Positions 26,158 to 34,631 are shown, numbered from the stretch's first letter. The stretch is 64,000 bases of DNA from Giesbergeria sp. (GCF_028686475.1 NZ_JAQUCA010000013.1:1-64000); one strand, 5' to 3'. The notes: generated by a model from the letters alone, not told the origin. Numbers and translations: made by a program.

Positions 26158-26560
26158 GATTTCCCTTGGCAAGCAGTTTGCTGGCCGCCAAGTGCTGGTG
26201 GAAGAACAAGCGACTGGCGTTTGGCTGATTCGCACAGCAACGGTCATTCCTGACAATGAGCGCTGGCTGCATCAACCTGAAGCGGCGGCTGACTTGGTAC
26301 GCGCTACGGCTTGGTCAATGCAGCAAGCAGCCTCTGACGCACAAACCGATACCATATTGGCTACTTTGGCCCAAGGTTAGTCAGAAAAATGGGTAAAAAC
26401 GATTCGCTGGTTCGCATTGACTTGAACAATCCGGTATTTCAAGAACCCCTTTTTCTTTGCAAAAACCGGAGCGTAATGCGGCTATTGATATTTTAAGAAA
26501 AATACGCCAGCTCAGTTGGGGGCAGTTTTACCGCGACACTGGCTTAATTTTACGACGGCT
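26158..26560 (+). pseudogene. decayed copy of the antitoxin/toxin-like pair
   Basis: Bases 26158-26380 match the intact antitoxin-like gene at 28269 from about its 18th codon onward, lacking the start. Bases 26390 onward match the toxin-like gene, but a T is missing in the run after CAAGAACCCC, shifting the frame. Similarity ends near 26548 at TGGCTTA. The remnant begins 15 bases after the regulator stop and runs up to the HNH gene. Two versions of the pair thus lie about 2 kb apart, one dead. Confidence 0.8.
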
Positions 26561-26591
26561 GTGCATGATTACTTACTAGGAATAAAAATCA

Positions 26592-27323
26592 ATGTCGCTC
26601 ACGTGGAAAGCAGCAATATTATTAGCACTGCAAAATTATTCAGTAAAAAATTCAACTGTCAAAGTGGTTCGCCAAAAATTTATTGCAGAAGAAATGACCA
26701 ACATTATTGAGAAGACCGGGCGTTCTGGTAAAACTCCAGCCCAAACCATCAGCCGGGTTTTGCAGGAGTTGCGAGATGAAGGTATTCTTTTCTTTTCCAG
26801 TAACAGTGGTGAATACATACTGAACAATGTAAAAATTGATGCAAGTGCCGAAGATTTTCCGGAAGATGCTTTAGAAAATGCCATTGCAAACGATTGCCTC
26901 ACACTAAGCGATGTGGAAACGGCCAGTGCAATAGCTGTCAGCAGAATCAGAATGGGTGTCGCGACTCTGCGAAAAAAGACGCTGCTGAACTACAGAAGCT
27001 GTTGCGCGCTTTGTGATATTGACGATGCGCGGCTGTTGGTAACCAGTCACATTGCTCGCTGGGCTGACAACCCAGAGGCGCGAGGTTTGCTTTCAAATAC
27101 CATATGTTTTTGTACCTTGCATGATAAATTGTTTGAAAATGGTTATTTTTCTTTTGAAGATAATTTTTCTGTAATTTGGAAAGAAACGCAAAAAAGTAAA
27201 ACCATTGAAATATGGAAAAATAGCTGCACGGAAAAATTCAAATTGCCGGTTTATAAAAATCCCAGTTCAGTTTTTATCCATCAGCATCGGCTGCGAACCG
27301 GTTTTGTTGTTGGCCGGGTTTGA
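26592..27323 (+). CDS. HNH endonuclease with N-terminal winged-helix region (putative restriction enzyme)
   Basis: A 243-residue protein. Residues ~1-85 look like a winged helix (TISRVLQELRDEGILFF, GEYIL), similar in pattern to the DpnI C-terminal/Dam-replacing HTH. Residues ~135-190 form an HNH_2-type nuclease site: CALC, TSHIARW with metal-binding His, LSNTICFCTLHDKLFENGYF. Such solo HNH proteins occur as restriction enzymes. No methyltransferase is nearby, so it may recognise modified DNA, which is inference. Composition is AT-rich, foreign to the host. AGGAA precedes the ATG by nine bases. Not assigned to a named enzyme. Confidence 0.75.
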   Translation: MSLTWKAAILLALQNYSVKNSTVKVVRQKFIAEEMTNIIEKTGRSGKTPAQTISRVLQELRDEGILFFSSNSGEYILNNVKIDASAEDFPEDALENAIANDCLTLSDVETASAIAVSRIRMGVATLRKKTLLNYRSCCALCDIDDARLLVTSHIARWADNPEARGLLSNTICFCTLHDKLFENGYFSFEDNFSVIWKETQKSKTIEIWKNSCTEKFKLPVYKNPSSVFIHQHRLRTGFVVGRV

Positions 27324-27537
27324 GCTATCTCGTTATGCAAAATCTGCGTAGTCTGTGCAAGCGATGTGGAGTTTTTTCAAGCGTTCTTCCCAGTGAAGAC
27401 GTTCCCACGACGGTTACGCATGCTTATTTACCAAAAAATTGACAGAATTATTTATTCAGACGAAAAAAAGCCACCCCGTAGGGTGGCTGCCTGTTGATAC
27501 AAACCCAGCGCTCTTACAAGCGCCAGCGTTTGTTCAA
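27324..27537. other. intergenic region between the HNH gene and the first aceA remnant
   Basis: The interval holds a 35-codon frame (27335-27442, with two Cys as CKRC) of no recognised family, then the aceA-type terminator at 27463-27488 and a short spacer. The short frame may be the tail of a lost gene. I would not call it a gene. Confidence 0.4.
27463..27488 (-). terminator. intrinsic terminator of the first aceA remnant
   Basis: Stem AGCCACCC/GGGTGGCT (27469-27476 and 27481-27488) is followed on the minus strand by a T-run (complement of seven A at 27463-27469). Nearly the same stem occurs after the other two aceA 3' ends, although the sequence between stop codon and stem differs in each. 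Confidence 0.85.
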
Positions 27538-28183
27538 TCAATGGAACTGTTCTTCTTCAGTAGAACCAGTCAGGGCCTTGACGGAGGACGAGCCGCCTTG
27601 AATGACCGTGGTCACGTCGTCGAAGTAACCTGTACCCACTTCTTGTTGGTGCGACACGAAGGTGTAGCCTTGTTCGCGCGCGGCAAATTCTGGCTCTTGC
27701 ACCATTTCAACGTAGTGCTTCATACCTTCGCCGCCAGCGTAAGCCTTGGCAAACTGGAAGGTGTTGTACCAGTTGATGTGGATACCAGCCAAGGTGATGA
27801 ACTGGTACTTGTAACCCAGTGCCGACAGCTCTTCTTGGAAGGCAGCGATTTGGCTATCGTTGAGGTTCTTTTTCCAGTTGAAGGAAGGCGAGCAGTTGTA
27901 CGACAGCAGCTTGCCGGGGTTGGCAGCCAATACGGCTTGGGCAAATTCGCGGGCAAAGCCGATGTCTGGCACGCCGGTTTCGCACCACACCAAATCAGCG
28001 TAGGGAGCGTAAGCCACGCCACGGCTGATGGATTGCTCCAGACCGTTCTTGACGCGGAAGAAGCCTTCTTGGGTGCGCTCGCCGGTCAGGAAGGGCTTGT
28101 CGTTCTCGTCGTAGTCAGAAGTAATCAGGTTGGCGGTTTCAGCGTCGGTGCGGGCCAGAATCAGGGTGGGCACGCCCATCACG
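27538..28183 (-). pseudogene. aceA: truncated isocitrate lyase, 3' end only (remnant 1)
   Basis: This encodes the last ~214 residues of isocitrate lyase in an uninterrupted frame (from [14 protein letters not shown] to STEEEQFH). Similarity to the complete gene stops at 28183 (after CCCATCACG), where unrelated DNA begins. It differs from the resident copy at positions such as [10 protein letters not shown] (resident [10 protein letters not shown]) and AREQGY (resident AREMGY). The missing N-terminal half includes much of the barrel, so it cannot be a working enzyme. It is followed by its own terminator. The upstream extension of the frame to 28242 is not aceA sequence. Confidence 0.9.
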
Positions 28184-28268
28184 TAAAAATCCCGGTTGCG
28201 CCAACCGGAGGTAGTGAATACAATACTTTGGTGCCGCACCAATTTAATAATGCACTAAGGAAAACACC

Positions 28269-28541
28269 ATGCAGGCTCTCTCGCCCCCCACAGTCAAGGT
28301 CATCGGTGCTAACGGACAGATTTCCCTTGGCAAGCAGTTTGCTGGCCGCCAAGTGCTGGTGGAGGAACAAGAGACCGGCGTTTGGCTGATTCGCACGGCA
28401 ACGGTCATTCCTGACAATGAGCGCTGGCTGCATCAACCTGAAGCAGCGGCTGATTTAGCCCGCGCTACGGCTTGGTCGGTGCAGCAATCCGCCTCTGACG
28501 CACAAACCGATGCCATATTGGCTACTTTGACCCAAGGTTAG
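28269..28541 (+). CDS. antitoxin-like protein (AbrB/SpoVT-type swapped-hairpin candidate)
   Basis: A 90-residue protein with an N-terminal VKVIGANGQISLGKQFAGRQ segment that resembles AbrB/MazE-type swapped-hairpin DNA-binding domains, followed by a helical acidic tail. The toxin-like gene starts 8 bases after its stop. Together they look like a type II toxin-antitoxin module. A truncated, frame-shifted copy lies at 26158. Assignment is from size, order and pattern; no named family is certain. Confidence 0.6.
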   Translation: MQALSPPTVKVIGANGQISLGKQFAGRQVLVEEQETGVWLIRTATVIPDNERWLHQPEAAADLARATAWSVQQSASDAQTDAILATLTQG

Positions 28542-28549
28542 CACAAAAA

Positions 28550-28870
28550 ATGGGTAAAGACGATTCGCTGGTTCGGATTGATTTGAACAATCCGGTATTC
28601 CAAGAACACCTTTTTTCTTTGCAAAAACCGGAGCGTAATGCGGCTGTTGATACTTTGAGAAAAATACGCCATCTCAGTTGGGGGCAGTTTTACCGTGACA
28701 ATGGCTTAAAGTGGGAAAAAATTATCAGCGTGAAACCACCGCAGGGCATAGACGCTATTTATTCACTGCGAATTACGCAGTCGAGACGTTGCACAGCGTA
28801 CCGTGATGGAGATTTTTTGCGCTTGTTGACGGTGGCTCCTGATCATGATAGCACCTATAAGCGGAAATAG
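28550..28870 (+). CDS. toxin-like small protein (RelE/ParE-like candidate)
   Basis: A 106-residue basic protein, 8 bases downstream of the antitoxin-like gene. The C-terminal half has AIYSLRITQSRRCTAYRDGDFLRLLTV, which recalls the core strands of RelE/ParE toxins, with clustered Arg residues. If so, it would act on ribosome-bound mRNA or gyrase, but the subfamily cannot be told by eye. A 17-bp inverted repeat follows directly and separates it from the convergent dynamin-like gene. Confidence 0.55.
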   Translation: MGKDDSLVRIDLNNPVFQEHLFSLQKPERNAAVDTLRKIRHLSWGQFYRDNGLKWEKIISVKPPQGIDAIYSLRITQSRRCTAYRDGDFLRLLTVAPDHDSTYKRK

Positions 28871-28873
28871 GTT

Positions 28874-28927
28874 AATTAGGACTTACGCAGCCGCCATAGA
28901 GACAGACGGACTGCGTAAGTCCTAATT
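28874..28927. repeat. 54-bp hairpin element with perfect 17-bp inverted repeats
   Basis: Arms 28874-28890 (AATTAGGACTTACGCAG) and 28911-28927 are exact reverse complements around a 20-base loop. The arm contains GGACTTACGCA, a sequence seen at the ends of several insertion sequences. It may be a miniature element or solo inverted repeat, or a bidirectional terminator between the convergent toxin-like and dynamin-like genes. Confidence 0.7.
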
Positions 28928-28934
28928 GATTGAG

Positions 28935-31583
28935 TTATTGCTGGGAATTTACAATTTCTTTTATTTTATTTAATAAATCTTTTTGAAGATTATTGGTTTC
29001 AATGCGATTACTGATGTGATCAAACTCACTTTTCTTCACAATTGGTATTATTTTTGCAATAAAATCATCCCAAGCATTAGAGTAAAAACTATCTTTTTCT
29101 TCAAAAGCAGCAATTAAGCGTTTTATTTGCTTATCAATACCATTCAAAAATGCCAACTCTAAGTTGGCTGCTGGAATTCGAAGAATGTGCTGTAAATTTT
29201 CAATATCCAAATTAATTTCTCTCAAAACCTGCTCGCTGGTAGTGCTGGATTTTCCTTGTTTTAAAATGGCATCAATCCCCGTTGAATCCTTGATAATAAA
29301 GGTTGAGTTAGTATTTTGTAGAATATTTAAAATCCCATCGATAGCTTGCACATAAGATGACTGTCCTGCTAAAGCAATGGCAGCTTTCCTGAGTACATTA
29401 GCTATATCTGCTATTGAATTAACCGTATTTGATGCAAGTAAACTTTCCTTTTTTTGAATCAGGATTGAATTTACTAAATTACCCTTGCCGCCAGAATAAT
29501 AACTGTCTAAGTAAGAAAATTCTTTCTGGCTATCTATGTAGCGATTGGATCTATCCTGACTTAATATAGGAGAAGACAATAAAGCATCAAATAAATCACG
29601 GGAAAATCGCTCTAATAAATAAGTAAAGCTATTGTCGTTATGTGCGACTTCATGCGTGATTTTATTTATATATTTTTTGCATAAAGCTTCTATTTTTTCA
29701 TACGTAGATAAGTTATTCCCACAAATTGCGAAGGTAAAAACTGTTAAAATTTTTCCTTCGATTTCTTTAATTTTTTCATCTGTCATTTTTTTAACAAGAT
29801 GAGTAAAGTTTTCTAAGTATTTCTTATGTATAGAGCTACGAATATTCTGGTTAATTTTTCCAATTGCCAGATCTAAGCGCACACTGTCATCACTTAAAAT
29901 TCGACGCAATTCAAAATCTTCATAGCTAACTTTTGGAAAATAATTTCCAGTAGAGACAAATTGATCAAATTTATTAGTGAAATATTTTTCTTCGTAGATG
30001 TCTTTTTTTAGTTCATCTTGTAATTTTTTAAGTGAAAAGCGCAAGTTTTCTTCTGCTTCTCTATACGCAGATTTAGTGATTTTTGCTTGCTCACTATTTT
30101 CTGAAAAATTCTCATCTAAATCACTATTAATTAAAACATCTTCTAGTATAGACTGGACTGATTTTTGGTTAGTGTAAATTTTACGCTTCAATATTTCAAA
30201 GCGTTCGCTTTGATAGTATTGAATTAAAGCATTTCGAATATTATCAATACCTAATTCAACATCATGATGTAGATTTATTTTTGGAATAATATTTTCATCG
30301 GATAAATATTTATAGGCTGAACCAGTAAAAACACGTTTACGCTCGCCAATTTTATATTTTTCTACATCTGAAATTAGAATATCAGTATTGCCTTGTAATT
30401 GCGAAACATCGTTGACTCGATCCAGCTGATTGCCAAAAACAAACAATTTATCTTTTAAGAAAATCCCATCTTCATCGGTATTTTTTGTGATGACGCTTAG
30501 TGTGGTGCCCTGTAAACTTGGATTGGTGCCGGCATTTGTAACCAAAATGATAGCATCGGCTGCCTTTAAACGCTCCTCTGTTTGGCGCAAATGAATTTTT
30601 GTCGGGGAATCAAAACCAGGAACGTCATAAATAACAGCATTGCTTAATTCTTTGAGTTCTGAAGATTCAATTTCTATGCTACGTACGCTGCGGGGTTTTG
30701 ATGTATCTTTTCCTTGGTTTTCGCCCTTAATATATGCTTGGAAAGCATCATTTTTTAATTCTTCGCCAGAAAAATTTTTTACATCACCTGTCAAATTGAG
30801 GCGATCACGACATTTTAATATGTCTTTTATTTCTTCATCTGTCTTTCCAATATGATTTTTGAATAATGCAGGGTTTTTTGTTTCTAAAGAACTGAAGTAA
30901 TTATCAAATTCTGTTAAACTCAAATTTCTGAAAATTGCTTGAATTGCATTTTGTTTTAATTGATCTATAGGTTTAGATTTTTTGCTTTCAATTGCAAAAA
31001 TTCTATTTTTTAGTTTTTCAATTTTTTCTTGTTTGACTTGTGGGTTTTGGATAAAAGTTTCTTCACGCTCTATTTTTAATAAACTCTCCTTTAAAACTTT
31101 TAGTTCTGATTTTTCAATTTCAGAAAGTTCCGAGCTATCTTCTTGCTCAATTGTTTTTCTGTTTGTTTGTGTAGTCGGTATATATTCAACTTCTTTAAGG
31201 AGCTCTTGAAAAATATCTTCAAATTGTGCTTCTGTGTAAAATTGAACCCTAGCTTTATCAGAGCCGCTGACTAGACGGGTAGATGTAAACGTGCAACGCT
31301 CAGGTGCCGAAGGTAAAATAGTGCTTTTGATTAAAGCGTTGGCAAAAGTAGATTTACCTGCTTTTTCTAAACCAACAATAGCAATTTCAAACTCATTACT
31401 GATCAGTTTTTGCTTAAATTTTTCATTTTTCTGATAAATTCCTTCTAATTTATTAATTTGATCAGAGTTTAACAAGCGTACTCGATGATTTTCGTTAATT
31501 AATCGCTTAATTATTTCGTTACGTTTTTGAATTTTTTCAACTAATTCATTTTTTTCAATTTCAAATTCATTTCTTGAGTTCAT
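28935..31583 (-). CDS. dynamin-like large GTPase
   Basis: An 882-residue GTPase of the bacterial dynamin superfamily. The G1 loop is GLEKAGKST (residues 71-79), G3 is YDVPGFDSP and G4 is FGNQLDRVND; long charged helical regions with coiled-coil character surround and follow it. Between G1 and G3 is an insertion rich in Lys/Glu. Bacterial dynamins remodel membranes, and some act in phage defence or toxin release. Which applies here is unknown. The gene is very AT-rich (A/T-ended codons throughout), unlike the host, and sits between two aceA remnants beside a toxin-antitoxin-like pair. Confidence 0.82.
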   Translation of the reverse strand: MNSRNEFEIEKNELVEKIQKRNEIIKRLINENHRVRLLNSDQINKLEGIYQKNEKFKQKLISNEFEIAIVGLEKAGKSTFANALIKSTILPSAPERCTFTSTRLVSGSDKARVQFYTEAQFEDIFQELLKEVEYIPTTQTNRKTIEQEDSSELSEIEKSELKVLKESLLKIEREETFIQNPQVKQEKIEKLKNRIFAIESKKSKPIDQLKQNAIQAIFRNLSLTEFDNYFSSLETKNPALFKNHIGKTDEEIKDILKCRDRLNLTGDVKNFSGEELKNDAFQAYIKGENQGKDTSKPRSVRSIEIESSELKELSNAVIYDVPGFDSPTKIHLRQTEERLKAADAIILVTNAGTNPSLQGTTLSVITKNTDEDGIFLKDKLFVFGNQLDRVNDVSQLQGNTDILISDVEKYKIGERKRVFTGSAYKYLSDENIIPKINLHHDVELGIDNIRNALIQYYQSERFEILKRKIYTNQKSVQSILEDVLINSDLDENFSENSEQAKITKSAYREAEENLRFSLKKLQDELKKDIYEEKYFTNKFDQFVSTGNYFPKVSYEDFELRRILSDDSVRLDLAIGKINQNIRSSIHKKYLENFTHLVKKMTDEKIKEIEGKILTVFTFAICGNNLSTYEKIEALCKKYINKITHEVAHNDNSFTYLLERFSRDLFDALLSSPILSQDRSNRYIDSQKEFSYLDSYYSGGKGNLVNSILIQKKESLLASNTVNSIADIANVLRKAAIALAGQSSYVQAIDGILNILQNTNSTFIIKDSTGIDAILKQGKSSTTSEQVLREINLDIENLQHILRIPAANLELAFLNGIDKQIKRLIAAFEEKDSFYSNAWDDFIAKIIPIVKKSEFDHISNRIETNNLQKDLLNKIKEIVNSQQ

Positions 31584-31817
31584 GGTAAGTAATTATTCAA
31601 ATGATTAGAGAATAGATAGAGATTCTGGACTGCACATCAGTGTAACCTGACAGCTCTGACGATAGTGCGGTGAATCATTCGTTTAGATGTCTGCCATCAA
31701 AAATTATTGCCGCTATGTGCAGTGGAGTGGGGTTGGCAAAAAAAAGCCACCCTACGGGTGGCTCTTGGCTTTCATTTCTTCTGCCCCAGTTCATAGAAAC
31801 GGGGCAGAGCATTTAGC
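31584..31817. other. intergenic region upstream of the dynamin-like gene
   Basis: The interval contains the likely AT-rich promoter region of the dynamin-like gene (minus strand), non-coding sequence without recognised motifs, and the terminator of aceA remnant 2. No gene is supported. Confidence 0.4.
31738..31763 (-). terminator. intrinsic terminator of the second aceA remnant
   Basis: Stem AGCCACCC/GGGTGGCT (31745-31752 and 31756-31763) is followed on the minus strand by a T-run (complement of A-run 31738-31745). It is the same stem as after the other aceA 3' ends, with a different loop. Confidence 0.85.
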
Positions 31818-32523
31818 TCAATGGAACTGTTCTTCTTCAGTAGAACCAGTCAGCGCCTTGACGGAAGAAGAACCGCCTTGAATAACCGTGGTCACGTCGT
31901 CAAAGTAACCTGTACCCACTTCTTGTTGGTGCGACACGAAGGTGTAGCCTTGTTCGCGCGCGGCAAATTCTGGCTCTTGCACCATTTCAACGTAGTGCTT
32001 CATACCTTCGCCGCCAGCGTAAGCCTTGGCAAACTGGAAGGTGTTGTACCAGTTGATGTGGATACCAGCCAAGGTGATGAACTGGTACTTGTAACCCAGT
32101 GCCGACAGTTCTTCTTGGAAGGCTGCGATTTGGCTGTCGTTGAGGTTTTTCTTCCAGTTGAAGGAAGGCGAGCAGTTGTAGGACAGCAGCTTGCCAGGGC
32201 AGGCGGCCAACACGGCTTGGGCAAATTCGCGGGCAAAGCCGATGTCTGGCACGCCGGTTTCGCACCACACCAAGTCAGCGTAAGGAGCGTAAGCCACGCC
32301 ACGGCTGATGGATTGCTCCAGACCGTTCTTGACACGGAAGAAGCCTTCTTGGGTGCGCTCGCCGGTCAGGAAGGGCTTGTCGTTCTCGTCGTAGTCAGAA
32401 GTAATCAGGTTGGCGGCTTCAGCGTCGGTGCGGGCCAGAATCAGGGTGGGCACGCCCATCACGTCGGCGGCAAAACGGGCAGCGATGAGCTTTTCGCAGG
32501 CTTCGCGGGTAGGAACCAGCACC
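31818..32523 (-). pseudogene. aceA: truncated isocitrate lyase, 3' end only (remnant 2)
   Basis: This encodes the last ~234 residues of isocitrate lyase without interruption, beginning in [20 protein letters not shown]. Similarity to the complete gene ends at 32523 (after CCAGCACC). It shares with remnant 1 the variants [10 protein letters not shown] and AREQGY that the resident gene lacks, so the two remnants are closer to each other than to the complete copy. The N-terminal half is absent, so it is not functional as an enzyme. It carries its own terminator. Confidence 0.9.
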
Positions 32524-32626
32524 CAGAACCACCTGCAAGATCGCTTATCTTGTACGATCAGGGTGAGATAGACAACTTAAAGGTCGGAGGTTCGTTACTC
32601 TGACCCGATTTTTCTAGGAGATCCCC

Positions 32627-33166
32627 GTGGCAAACGAAGGTGATAAGAAGCGATTTTTGTGTTATGAGCTTGGCCTTCTCAGCTTGAAAGCTGCTCTTTC
32701 CACTAGAAATAGTGAAGCGCCAGTTTATATGAAAGGAATTGAATTTCATCAGAGGAAGAAGGAGAAAGAAATTTTTCGTGGTGTCCTTGGTAAATTGGAG
32801 GAAATGTATGCAAAAGGATGTGTAACGGAAGTTCAGCATGTCAATTTCATTGCCGTAACGGCAGATGAAGTGTCCAATGCCATTGGAGAAAGTCTTCACA
32901 AGGGAAGATTTCGAATTGGTGTGATGCAAAAACTGATAAATTTACATTTAAAGTATCTCTGGGTCGCCGGCTATATAAAAGAACCTCCTCATTGTCCAAT
33001 TGATGGAATTATTCGGGATAAAGCACGCATCCAATATGATTGGACTACCAATGATTCAATTGATGATTACAGGCAAGCTATTGCTGATCTAAAAAGTAAG
33101 ACAAACGGAAGGAGTTTGTCTGTTTGGGAGCTTGAGGTATTTCGCCGAAAGGATGAAATACAATAA
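32627..33166 (+). CDS. unrecognised 179-residue protein in the aceA-anchored cargo
   Basis: I do not recognise the family. The protein is mixed alpha/beta by appearance, with no signal peptide or membrane segment, a Lys/Glu-rich stretch around residues 37-60 (GIEFHQRKKEKEIFRG) and a C-terminal SVWELEVFRRKDE. The start is GTG at 32627, supported by TAGGAG six bases upstream. AT-rich composition matches the rest of the cargo. It begins about 100 bases from the aceA junction, so it is the first cargo gene of that unit. It is followed by the polysaccharide-lyase-like gene on the same strand. Confidence 0.65.
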   Translation: MANEGDKKRFLCYELGLLSLKAALSTRNSEAPVYMKGIEFHQRKKEKEIFRGVLGKLEEMYAKGCVTEVQHVNFIAVTADEVSNAIGESLHKGRFRIGVMQKLINLHLKYLWVAGYIKEPPHCPIDGIIRDKARIQYDWTTNDSIDDYRQAIADLKSKTNGRSLSVWELEVFRRKDEIQ

Positions 33167-33289
33167 TATCATTCAAGTAATCTGGCGCAACCATTGTGGA
33201 GTAGCTGTACTGGGAAGATGTTTAAAAACTCTATAACGGTTACGCTGTGCTACTTAAAACTTTGAAAATTTTTAGATATTTTCCGTGAA

Positions 33290-34537
33290 ATGAATTATAC
33301 AAATATTTTAAAAATAGTGATTAGTTTCTTGCTTGTTAATCAATCAGCAGCACAAAACTTTGATCCAAACACTAAGATAATGAGTATCCCAAAACTAGAT
33401 GTTGGAGGCGATGAGTATTTAAATGTAAAATTGAGACTAATTTCTGCGGAGTTAATATCTTTTGAGCAGCCATCACCTGGAAATATAGAGCCATCAATTA
33501 CAGACATTCATTTACCTCATGACTTTGGGGTCGAGACACTAGAAATAAGAAATACAAATAATTCCGACATTATTAAATATACAATTTCCAGTCCAAGTGG
33601 CAACTGGTTAAGAGTCGACGAAATTTCCAAAAAAGACTCCACCGGAACATCGTACATCATAAAAATATCATTTGATAAAAACAATGGAAAGTCAAGATCT
33701 GCTAATTTAGTTTTAACAAAAAATCAAAATAGTCCAATCAATATATTTCTATCTCAATCAGCGTCAGAAACAAGAGTCCCTGTAAGTAATTACAGCGAAG
33801 GGCCGCATGGCTTTTCGTTTGAATATGAAAGTTTTTTATCAGCAAACCGTCCCTACAGTTACTCTGTAGTAGAGGCACCATTAAATCCAATACGATTTGG
33901 CCATTCATCAGAAAGATTTGAACTGCGCCATGGAGATTGTGGAGGTCAAGACTGTGGGAGATCTGACGGTTCTCGCGAGCGTAGTGAAGTTTCTCAAAAT
34001 GGAGACCAAAATCTTGAGGGGAAAACGTACTGGTATGGGTGGTCTATGTATGTGCCGCATGACTTTCCAGAGGTTGGAAATATTCCAGGAACATCTAAAA
34101 CACAAACATTTGCACAATTTCACCAAAATCCACTGAATCCTGATAGCGGCTGGTATCCAGCTTGGATGTTTGGAAAAGAATTTAATGGAGATTTTATAGT
34201 TAGAAGTTTTCCTACGTATAACAATCCACCTTACGTCAGTAATAGTTATAAATTAATAGATAAAAACTATTTTACAAGTCGATGGCACGATTTTCTTGTA
34301 AATTCAAAATGGTCAACCAGATCTGATGGATTCATGAAAATTTGGGTTAATGGAGTAAAAAAGGTTGACTACAATGGGCCAACAATGTCTCCAAATAATA
34401 AATGGGTTTATTTTAAGTATGGAGCTTATCGACCCTCGGATACTAACAATTTAGGATCTACAGTTATTTATTTTGATGAAATAAGACGTGGCAACCAAAG
34501 GTCTGATGTTGACATATTATCAATAGATTTAGATTAA
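33290..34537 (+). CDS. secreted polysaccharide-lyase-like protein (heparin lyase I-type fold) with N-terminal beta domain
   Basis: A 415-residue exported protein. A Sec signal (KIVISFLLVNQSAAQ) is followed at ~75-160 by a BACON/Ig-like beta domain (VETLEIRNTNNSDIIKYTIS, then ISFDKNNGKSRSANLVL). A C-terminal jelly-roll resembles the Polysacc_lyase family, with RSEVSQNGDQ, TYWYGWSMYVPHDFP, FAQFHQNP and KYGAYRP. Such enzymes cleave uronic-acid-containing glycans; the substrate cannot be read from sequence. It could degrade capsule or exopolysaccharide. Very AT-rich, foreign to the host, and tail-to-tail with aceA. Confidence 0.72.
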   Translation: MNYTNILKIVISFLLVNQSAAQNFDPNTKIMSIPKLDVGGDEYLNVKLRLISAELISFEQPSPGNIEPSITDIHLPHDFGVETLEIRNTNNSDIIKYTISSPSGNWLRVDEISKKDSTGTSYIIKISFDKNNGKSRSANLVLTKNQNSPINIFLSQSASETRVPVSNYSEGPHGFSFEYESFLSANRPYSYSVVEAPLNPIRFGHSSERFELRHGDCGGQDCGRSDGSRERSEVSQNGDQNLEGKTYWYGWSMYVPHDFPEVGNIPGTSKTQTFAQFHQNPLNPDSGWYPAWMFGKEFNGDFIVRSFPTYNNPPYVSNSYKLIDKNYFTSRWHDFLVNSKWSTRSDGFMKIWVNGVKKVDYNGPTMSPNNKWVYFKYGAYRPSDTNNLGSTVIYFDEIRRGNQRSDVDILSIDLD

Positions 34538-34555
34538 AAAAGGATCCAGTTTTCA

Positions 34556-34582
34556 CAAAAAAAGCCACCCCTGCGGGTGGCT
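34556..34582 (-). terminator. intrinsic terminator of aceA
   Basis: Stem AGCCACCC/GGGTGGCT (34563-34570 and 34575-34582) is followed by a T-run on the minus strand. It sits about 50 bases past the aceA stop and also only 20 bases after the stop of the convergent lyase-like gene. Confidence 0.88.
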
Positions 34583-34631
34583 GATTGTCATTGCACTTTA
34601 AGCCCCCTTGCAATGGCTTGAAGTTACCAGA

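Noticed and set aside
27335-27442. A 35-codon frame with two Cys after the HNH gene
   Set aside because: Too short, no ribosome site and no family match; noted only as a possible remnant.
32580-32612. A GGTCGGAGGTTCG...GACCCGA stretch that recalls a tRNA T-arm near the cargo junction
   Set aside because: No acceptor, D-arm or anticodon stem can be built around it, so an attachment site in a tRNA gene is not supported.
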